Source of the DNA: Vicinamibacteria bacterium
Lineage (GTDB): Bacteria; Acidobacteriota; Vicinamibacteria; Vicinamibacterales; 2-12-FULL-66-21
Assembly (NCBI GenBank): GCA_025937075.1
Contig: JAICSD010000332.1
Coordinates: 1 to 5,310, forward strand
Reading direction: 5' to 3'
DNA: 5,310 nucleotides
Shown in pieces: positions 1 to 5,310 of this stretch. A program made the translations under genes and the position numbers. Every line of letters begins with the position of its first letter. The first letter of the stretch is position 1. The notes beneath the pieces are model-generated. The model had not been told where the DNA came from. It made no database searches and worked only from the letters and a program-made list of their open reading frames with translations.

Positions 1-24
1 CAACTCCCAATTCCCAACTCCCAA
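1..24. repeat. Heptanucleotide tandem repeat (YTCCCAA), cut by left edge
   Basis: Three contiguous copies of a 7-bp unit occupy 4-10 (CTCCCAA), 11-17 (TTCCCAA) and 18-24 (CTCCCAA). The CAA at 1-3 looks like the end of a fourth copy outside the window. On the minus strand the unit reads TTGGGAR, giving evenly spaced GGG triplets. The array lies just past the 3' end of the leftward propeller gene, in non-coding DNA. Low-complexity heptamer arrays like this occur between genes in several soil and cyanobacterial lineages. Its function and full length cannot be judged from here. Confidence 0.75.
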
Positions 25-72
25 ATTCTGCTGATCTCCTGATCTACTGTGACCCGTCTGTGAGCCGTTCGG
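25..72. other. Non-coding spacer downstream of the propeller gene
   Basis: This short spacer shows no coding potential. It contains an imperfect 8-bp direct repeat (CTGATCTC at 31-38, CTGATCTA at 39-46) and two CTGTGA words at 47-52 and 58-63. A small inverted repeat (AGCCG/CGGCT, 63-74) overlaps the stop codon of the leftward gene, but no T-tract follows on either strand. I therefore do not call a terminator here. Confidence 0.5.
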
Positions 73-1098
73 CTATCGAGTGCCGCTCGCGGGCTTCCAC
101 GTCACCCGAGCGATCTTCCCGACGCCGCTCTCGGCCAGCCACAACACGTCGTTCGCGCCGACATCCATGTTCCGCACCGTGCCGCCGCCGCTCGGGATTG
201 GGAACGACTGCATCTTCTTCGTACCCGGCACGAACCGGACCAGCATGTTGCGCGCATCGTTGCCCGTTTCGGCGTACCAGACAGCGCCGTCGGACGTGAC
301 GGCGATCGCATAGGGCTGCGAGTTTACGCCCGAGGGGGACGCGAACTCCTCGACCTTGCCGGTCTTCGGATCCAGATGCCCGAGATATCCGCGCGCGTAG
401 TCGGTGTAGTAGACGGTGTCGTCCTTGGCGATTGCAATCCGTCGCGGACGCGCGTCCGCGTTCGGCAACGGATACTCGGTAATCTTCATCGTTGCCGGAT
501 CGATGCTGCCGATCTTGTTCGTGTTGAACTCGTCGAAGAACGGCACCTCTCTGGAGTTGAGCTGAATTCCGTACGGCCGCGCATTCGCCGTCGGCGGAGC
601 CACGAGCGTGATCGTGCCGGTTTTCGGATCGAGGGTTCCGACGAAGTTGCCCCCCTGCACCGTGAACCACAGGATTCCGCGGCTGTCGAAAACCGGCGTG
701 TGCGGATCGCGCGCCTTCGGATCGGGCATCTTGTATTCGGTGACCTTGCCGGTCTTCGGATCGATCTTTCCAATCAGCCCGGCAGAATTGCCCGTGTACC
801 AGATGTTGCCTTCGTTGTCCTCGGTGAGCCCGTGCGGACCCGAGTTCGGTGTGGGCAGCGGGAATTCCTTGAATTGACCTGTCGCGGGATCGAGCCGTCC
901 GATGACATTCGCGCGCTGGCCCGTGTACCAAACGGAGCCGTCGCGCGCGACAGCGGGATCGTGGGGGTACGGTGGATTGCTTGGCGTCATCCACTCGTCG
1001 ATCTTGACCTCGACGGTGTCGGCGGGAGCGGCGGCGTGCAGAAGTGCGGCAATCGCCACGATGCCCAGGACCGTCACTGGCACTGTTGAAATGCGCAT
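73..1098 (-). CDS. Exported seven-bladed beta-propeller protein, Vgb/streptogramin-lyase-like superfamily
   Basis: The 341-residue product starts with a typical Sec signal peptide: MR, a hydrophobic core at about 5-20, and an Ala-rich end with likely cleavage after APA at 24-26. It should therefore act in the periplasm or outside the cell. The rest is a repeat protein with about seven blades, near residues 54-81, 96-125, 140-168, 183-211, 226-255, 270-301 and 316-335. Most blades have a W/F-Y/F-T strand, then an I/L-G-x-x-D-P-x-T-G turn (DPxTG at 70, 113, 157, 243; DPATM at 200) and an E-[FY]-x-x-P ending. This matches Vgb-type NHL-like propellers. The DNA encoding two DPKTG turns is identical over 21 bp (352-372 and 742-762). 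The start is well supported: AAGGAG (plus-strand complement at 1106-1111) lies 7 nt before ATG, and the signal peptide begins there. Residues matching the streptogramin lyase active site seem absent, so a binding or scaffold role, or another enzymatic role, is more likely than antibiotic inactivation. Substrate unknown. Confidence 0.88.
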   Translation of the reverse strand: MRISTVPVTVLGIVAIAALLHAAAPADTVEVKIDEWMTPSNPPYPHDPAVARDGSVWYTGQRANVIGRLDPATGQFKEFPLPTPNSGPHGLTEDNEGNIWYTGNSAGLIGKIDPKTGKVTEYKMPDPKARDPHTPVFDSRGILWFTVQGGNFVGTLDPKTGTITLVAPPTANARPYGIQLNSREVPFFDEFNTNKIGSIDPATMKITEYPLPNADARPRRIAIAKDDTVYYTDYARGYLGHLDPKTGKVEEFASPSGVNSQPYAIAVTSDGAVWYAETGNDARNMLVRFVPGTKKMQSFPIPSGGGTVRNMDVGANDVLWLAESGVGKIARVTWKPASGTR

Positions 1099-1101
1099 CG
1101 T

Positions 1102-1107
1102 TATACT
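1102..1107 (+). promoter_or_regulatory. Candidate -10 box for the CxxCH-UPF0182 gene pair
   Basis: TATACT matches 5 of 6 bases of TATAAT. Its position puts the expected transcription start about 7 nt downstream, at or next to the GTG start codon at 1114, so the message would be leaderless or nearly so. This would fit the lack of a Shine-Dalgarno sequence before that GTG. The -35 position (about 1079-1084) has no good match. The box lies in the short gap and overlaps the ribosome site of the opposite gene by two bases. Confidence 0.35.
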
Positions 1108-1111
1108 CCTT
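1106..1111 (-). promoter_or_regulatory. Strong Shine-Dalgarno of the propeller gene
   Basis: On the minus strand these bases read AAGGAG and lie 7 nt upstream of the ATG whose first base is at 1098. This is the only strong ribosome binding site visible at a start in the window, and it fixes the start of the leftward gene. It occupies nearly half of the 15-bp gap between the two divergent start codons. Confidence 0.85.
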
Positions 1112-1113
1112 CT

Positions 1114-1671
1114 GTGCGGATTTTAGTCCCGATCGGCGCCGTGTTCGCGACGCTCACGCTCGGGCTTGGCGCGTACCGCGAGGGACCGCTCCCGAACATG
1201 ACGGGTGGGTTCGGCGAACCCTCGTGCCAGTCCTGCCATTTCGACAATCCGTTGAATGCTTCCGGTGGGTCGCTTACGCTGGACGGCGTTCCGCCGCAGT
1301 TCGTTCCCGGCCGCGATTACGAGATGAGCGTGACGCTGACGCGCGACGGACTGAAGCGCGGCGGTTTCGAGATGTCGGCGCGATTCGCGGAGGGGGCCGA
1401 CACCGGGAAGCAGGCCGGGGCCTGGCGGGCACCCGCCCCACGATTGCAGATTGTCCCGTCCAAAACCGATCCATCATTGATGTTCGTGCAGCACACGACC
1501 GCAGGCACGCTCTGTTCGCAGCGCGGATCGAATTCATGGATGATGACGTGGACGGCCCCGGCGGTCGCTGTGCCCGTGCAGTTCAACCTCGCCGCCAACG
1601 CCACGAACGATGATGCATCGCCTCTCGGTGACTACATCTATCTTCTCGAACGACGTGCGGACCCGAAATGA
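1114..1671 (+). CDS. Exported Reeler/choice-of-anchor V-like protein with one CxxCH haem-binding motif
   Basis: The 185-residue product begins with a short hydrophobic segment (about residues 2-20) that looks like a signal peptide or N-terminal anchor. A C38-Q-S-C41-H42 motif follows within GEPSCQSCH, typical of covalent c-type haem attachment outside the cytoplasm. From about 50 to 180 the chain is beta-rich and carries Reeler-like landmarks: FVPGRDYEMSV near 63-73, a FVQHT segment with His127, SWMMTWTAP near 140-149, and NLAANATNDD...GDYIY near 158-176. His127 could be a second haem ligand, but that is inference. Cys134 is the only other cysteine. The start is a GTG without a visible Shine-Dalgarno; an in-frame TGA at 1087-1089 limits the region, and GTG 1114 is the first usual start after it and preserves the hydrophobic N-terminus. 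The next gene follows on the same strand within 25 bp, suggesting an operon. Role unknown: possibly electron transfer, redox sensing or surface binding. Confidence 0.8.
   Translation: MRILVPIGAVFATLTLGLGAYREGPLPNMTGGFGEPSCQSCHFDNPLNASGGSLTLDGVPPQFVPGRDYEMSVTLTRDGLKRGGFEMSARFAEGADTGKQAGAWRAPAPRLQIVPSKTDPSLMFVQHTTAGTLCSQRGSNSWMMTWTAPAVAVPVQFNLAANATNDDASPLGDYIYLLERRADPK
1120..1125 (-). promoter_or_regulatory. Candidate -10 box for the propeller gene
   Basis: On the minus strand this reads TAAAAT, 5 of 6 matches to TATAAT, in otherwise GC-rich DNA. It would place transcription start near 1113 and give a leader of about 15 nt that still contains the AAGGAG ribosome site. It lies inside the first codons of the opposite gene (1114 onward). 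No good -35 is seen; the best hexamer at suitable spacing is CGAACA (plus-strand complement 1142-1147). This is a pattern-based guess. Confidence 0.3.
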
Positions 1672-1692
1672 CCGCCGCACTGCCTGGTGCTG

Positions 1693-4500
1693 ATGGACTA
1701 TCACATTCCTGACCGCTTCGACGGTCCGAGCGGGCAATCGGCGCGCCGACGGCGCCTGCTCGTCCCGATTCTACTGATCCTGCTCGTGCTCTTCACCGGC
1801 GGGACCGTGATCTCGTACTACGTCGAAGCGCTCTGGTTCGGTGCGCTGGGTTACGGCAGCGTGTTCTGGACGTCGCTGAACATCCAGGGACTCGTGTTCG
1901 CCGCCTTTGCGGCTGCGACCTTCGCGATCCTCTACGGCTCCTTTCTCGTGATGAAGCCCGCGACGCTTGGCGAGGGAAGCGTCATCTTCATCAACAACCG
2001 CGCCATTACGCTCCCTGTCGGCCCCGTGCTGCGCTCGATCGCGTTGCTGATCTCGATCGTGATCGCGATTGCAATCGCGGCCGGGATGATGGCGAACTGG
2101 TCGACCCTCGCGTTGTGGTGGTACGCGGGCCGCGCCTCGTCGCTCCCCGCACCGGCGCAAGTAGCCGATCCAATCTTCGGACGGCCGATTGCGTTTTACC
2201 TCTTCACGCTTCCCGCGTGGCAGCTCCTGGCCGGATGGGTGACGGCGCTTGCAGTGATCGTGGCCTTCGTTGCGCTTCTGTTCGCGCTCGCCGCCGGCGG
2301 CCGGCGGAGGCTTCAACTTCGGAGCAGGGATGCCTCGTCGGTTCGTGCCTGGCGCGCGCTGGGGGTGGCCTGGGCGATCGTGCTGCTCGCATTTGCCGTT
2401 CGTGCGTATATCGCGCGATTCGATCTGCTGTTTTCCGAGCACACGATCTTCACGGGCGTCAGCTACACCGACGCGCACGTCACGCGCTACGGCCTGCTGA
2501 TCGTCTCGATCGCGCTCGCCGCCGGGGCGATCATGGCTGTCGTGGTCGCACTGTCGGCGGCGCGCGTACGATGGCTGGTCGCCGCGGCCGTTCCGGCCGT
2601 GGCATGTTTCTTCGCGATGACCCTGATCGCCGCGTATGTCAACGCGTTCATCGTGAAGCCCAACGAGCTCGTGCGCGAACGGCCTTTCATTGCGCACAAC
2701 ATCGAGCTGACGCAGCGGGCGTATGGACTCAACCGCCTGTCGCAGCGTGCGTTTCCGGCGGAATCCGGCCTCGATGCGGCCGACGCCGCGCGCAACGACG
2801 CGACGCTGCAGAGCATCCGGCTGTGGGACTGGCGAGCGCTGCAGGACACGATCCGGCAGATTCAGGAGATCCGCACGTACTACGATTTCCCCGATATCGA
2901 CATCGACCGCTATTCCATCGACGGCACGGTCCGTCAGATGATGCTCGCGGCGCGCGAGCTGAGCGTCGCGAAGCTGCCCGTGAGCAGCCGCAACTGGATC
3001 AACGAGAAGCTGATCTACACGCATGGCTACGGCGTGACGATGAACCCGGTGAACGGATTCACGCCGGAAGGCCTGCCCGCGCTCGTGCTGAGCAACATGC
3101 CCGTTCAGAGCACGATCCCGAGCATCGAGGTGACGCGTCCGGAGATCTACTTCGGCGAGCTGACGACGACGGACGTCTACGTCAAGACGCGCCAGAAGGA
3201 GTTCAATTATCCGCAGGGTCAGACGAACAGCCTCACGTCCTATGAAGGCACCGGCGGGATTGTGCTCGGCAACTGGCTGCGCCGCCTGGCGATTGCGATC
3301 GATCGCGGCGATCTCGCGAAGCTCCCGTTCAGCGACGACGTGACGGCCGAAAGCCGCCTGCTCATGCGGCGCACGATCCGCGACCGCGTGCAGGCGCTCG
3401 CGCCTTTCCTCACGTTCGATCCGGATCCCTACATCGTCATCGACGACGCCGGGCGATTGTTCTGGATGATGGACGCCTTCACCACGTCGGACAGCTACCC
3501 GTACTCGCGCGGGTACGGGATCGAGAACACCGGCGTGAACTACATCCGCAACAGCGTCAAGGTCGTCGTCGATGCCTACAACGGGACCACGACCTTCTAC
3601 GTGTTCGACGCGGAGGATCCCGTCATCGCCGCGTACCGGCGGATTTTTCCCTCGCTCTTCAAGGACGCGACCACGATGCCCGCGGACCTCCGGCGGCACG
3701 TGCGGTACCCCGAACTGCTGCTGACGTTGCAGGCGGAGGTCTATGCCCTGTACCACATGGCGGATCCCGAGGTCTTCTACAACCGCGAGGATCTGTGGGC
3801 GGTTGCGTCCGAAGTGGTGATGAACGCGCAGCGCGAGCAGGCGACACAGCCGATGGAGCCGAATTTCGTGCAGATGGCCCTGCCGGGGGAGCAGCGGACG
3901 GAATTCGTCGAGATGCTGCCGTTCACGCCGGCCAATCGCAACAACCTGATTGGCTGGATTGCGGGACGCAGCGACGATCCGAACTATGGCGAGATCGTGG
4001 TGTACGACTTTCCGAAGACACGGCTCGTCGACGGGCCGCTGCAGGTCGAAGCGCGCATCGATCAAAACGCGCAGCTCTCGGGTCAGTTGTCGCTGTGGAA
4101 CCAGCAGGGATCGCGCGTGCGCCGCGGCGCCCTGCTCGTCATCCCCATCGGGCGCTCGCTGCTGTACGCGCAGGCGATCTACCTGCAGGCGGAGCGGAGC
4201 CCGATGCCCGAGCTGCGCCTGGTGGTTCTTGCACTGCAGGATCGGCTCGCGTACGGTCCGACGTTCGACGCGGCTCTGAACGGCCTGTTCGGCGAGCGCG
4301 CCGCGCCGCCGCCTCCGTCTCCTTCGGCGGGAGCACCCGCGGCCGCCCAACCGGCAGACCTGGACGCATTGATCGCGTCCGCGGCGGCCGACCTCGCGGA
4401 CTATCAGCGTCTGACCGCGGAAGGGAAGTTGGGGGAGGCGGGGCAGAAGCTCGAGCACTTGAAGGGCACGCTCGACGAGCTCGCGAAACGGCGACGGTGA
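1693..4500 (+). CDS. UPF0182 family (COG1615/PF03699) large integral membrane protein
   Basis: The product is 935 residues from ATG 1693, or 937 from the in-frame GTG at 1687; neither has a clear Shine-Dalgarno, and I prefer ATG. The N-terminal third holds seven predicted membrane helices, near residues 22-43, 63-85, 113-133, 177-201, 220-238, 266-288 and 294-316. A large soluble region follows, probably extracytoplasmic, with strong UPF0182 signatures: NYIRNSVKVVVDAYNG (616-631), FYVFDAEDP (from 635), YHMADPEVFYNREDLW, an LPGE...PFTPANRNNLIGW block (730-752), GPLQVEARI and LLVIPIGRSLLYAQAIYLQ. A Pro/Ala-rich linker (about 870-888) leads to a short helical tail ending in basic residues. Length and domain order match intact family members. 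The biochemical role is unknown for the whole family, so no function is assigned. It lies about 20 bp after the CxxCH gene, with which it is probably cotranscribed; translation may depend on coupling. Confidence 0.95.
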   Translation: MDYHIPDRFDGPSGQSARRRRLLVPILLILLVLFTGGTVISYYVEALWFGALGYGSVFWTSLNIQGLVFAAFAAATFAILYGSFLVMKPATLGEGSVIFINNRAITLPVGPVLRSIALLISIVIAIAIAAGMMANWSTLALWWYAGRASSLPAPAQVADPIFGRPIAFYLFTLPAWQLLAGWVTALAVIVAFVALLFALAAGGRRRLQLRSRDASSVRAWRALGVAWAIVLLAFAVRAYIARFDLLFSEHTIFTGVSYTDAHVTRYGLLIVSIALAAGAIMAVVVALSAARVRWLVAAAVPAVACFFAMTLIAAYVNAFIVKPNELVRERPFIAHNIELTQRAYGLNRLSQRAFPAESGLDAADAARNDATLQSIRLWDWRALQDTIRQIQEIRTYYDFPDIDIDRYSIDGTVRQMMLAARELSVAKLPVSSRNWINEKLIYTHGYGVTMNPVNGFTPEGLPALVLSNMPVQSTIPSIEVTRPEIYFGELTTTDVYVKTRQKEFNYPQGQTNSLTSYEGTGGIVLGNWLRRLAIAIDRGDLAKLPFSDDVTAESRLLMRRTIRDRVQALAPFLTFDPDPYIVIDDAGRLFWMMDAFTTSDSYPYSRGYGIENTGVNYIRNSVKVVVDAYNGTTTFYVFDAEDPVIAAYRRIFPSLFKDATTMPADLRRHVRYPELLLTLQAEVYALYHMADPEVFYNREDLWAVASEVVMNAQREQATQPMEPNFVQMALPGEQRTEFVEMLPFTPANRNNLIGWIAGRSDDPNYGEIVVYDFPKTRLVDGPLQVEARIDQNAQLSGQLSLWNQQGSRVRRGALLVIPIGRSLLYAQAIYLQAERSPMPELRLVVLALQDRLAYGPTFDAALNGLFGERAAPPPPSPSAGAPAAAQPADLDALIASAAADLADYQRLTAEGKLGEAGQKLEHLKGTLDELAKRRR

Positions 4501-4575
4501 TCCGGCACGCGCGCACGACGCGACCGGTCAGGCGCGGCGGCAATCCCGGCGGTGGGTGCACGGGCCGGAGAAATG
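4501..4575. other. Convergent intergenic spacer, UPF0182 side
   Basis: This is the non-coding GC-rich part of the gap between the rightward UPF0182 gene and the leftward groEL. I find no small gene and no hairpin followed by T residues for the rightward transcript. Rightward termination may be Rho-dependent or may use the reverse side of the groEL terminator, which carries only a broken T-rich tail (CGTTTCGCGTTT) on that strand. Confidence 0.45.
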
Positions 4576-4613
4576 AAAAAGCCCTGACCCGAGCGGTTCG
4601 CTCAGGCCAGGGC
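4576..4613 (-). terminator. Rho-independent terminator of groEL
   Basis: Read on the minus strand, a GC-rich hairpin is followed directly by TTTTT (plus-strand A-tract 4576-4580). The outer stem pairs GCCCTG (4581-4586) with CAGGGC (4608-4613). After one mismatch CC pairs with GG, and after a second mismatch GAGCG (4591-4595) pairs with CGCTC (4599-4603) around a GTT loop. It begins about 22 bp past the groEL stop, the expected place. On the plus strand the same hairpin has only an interrupted T-rich tail, so it would be a weak terminator for the converging UPF0182 message. Confidence 0.85.
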
Positions 4614-4635
4614 CGTTTCGCGTTTCGGCTTCTTC

Positions 4636-5310
<675 letters not shown>

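Noticed and set aside
63..74. Small hairpin (AGCCG/CGGCT) as a terminator of the propeller gene
   Set aside because: The stem is only 4-5 bp with a tiny loop, overlaps the stop codon, and has no T-tract in the leftward direction.
352..762. Perfect 21-bp direct repeat (352-372 and 742-762) as a mobile or regulatory repeat
   Set aside because: The copies are exactly 130 codons apart in the same frame and encode the same DPKTG blade turn, so internal blade duplication explains them. A partly matching copy near 615-633 encodes the turn of another blade.
44..994. 316-codon frame on the minus strand overlapping the propeller gene
   Set aside because: Same-strand shifted frame of the propeller gene. 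The product is Arg-rich and lacks fold signatures, while the other frame gives a signal peptide, regular blades and a good ribosome site.
376..1089. 237-codon plus-strand frame antisense to the propeller gene
   Set aside because: Its apparent internal repeats mirror the DNA repeats of the propeller blades. It has no start signal and no recognised domain.
73..1098. A streptogramin antibiotic resistance determinant
   Set aside because: The propeller fold matches the superfamily, but the protein is exported and the catalytic His/Glu positions do not seem to be present.
2115..3245. 376-codon plus-strand frame inside the UPF0182 gene
   Set aside because: It is an Arg/Ala-rich shifted frame lying fully inside a well-supported gene.
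1771..4458. 895-codon open frame on the minus strand, antisense to the UPF0182 gene
   Set aside because: Its length is explained by the GC-rich codon use of the plus-strand gene, which suppresses stops in this antisense frame. The product is rich in Arg, His, Gly and Gln, has no recognisable domain, and the frame ends with the gene it mirrors. The plus-strand protein matches a known family along its whole length.

Overview
The window reads as an ordinary stretch of GC-rich, Gram-negative-type bacterial chromosome. A seven-bladed exported propeller protein, a CxxCH Reeler-type protein, a UPF0182 giant membrane protein and a GroEL with a Gly-Met tail ending in Tyr fit a soil Acidobacteriota (Vicinamibacteria-like) genome. 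That placement is inferred from gene content and composition only. I see no phage, IS element, CRISPR array, tRNA or rRNA.

Layout, left to right. Positions 1-72 are non-coding and begin with a short heptanucleotide tandem repeat that runs to, and perhaps past, the left edge. Positions 73-1098 (minus strand) encode an exported seven-bladed beta-propeller of the Vgb / streptogramin-lyase-like superfamily, probably without lyase chemistry. Its start codon faces that of the next gene across only 15 bp. Positions 1114-1671 (plus strand) encode a small exported protein with one CxxCH haem-binding motif and a Reeler-like (choice-of-anchor V-like) domain. About 20 bp later, 1693-4500 (plus strand) encodes a large UPF0182 (COG1615/PF03699) membrane protein with seven N-terminal membrane helices. 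A 135-bp convergent intergenic region holds a clear intrinsic terminator for the leftward gene. Positions 4636-5310 (minus strand) hold the C-terminal 224 residues of GroEL, whose N-terminal part lies beyond the right edge.

The CxxCH protein and the UPF0182 protein probably form an operon. Both place domains outside the cytoplasmic membrane, but neither has a known function that would explain the pairing. The propeller gene is divergent and may be co-regulated with this pair through the extremely short shared promoter region. groEL is an unrelated housekeeping gene that converges on the group. The most unusual parts are the 15-bp divergent junction with two candidate -10 boxes, the edge heptamer repeat, and the apparent loss of lyase catalytic residues in the propeller. 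I did not find a convincing new multi-gene system.
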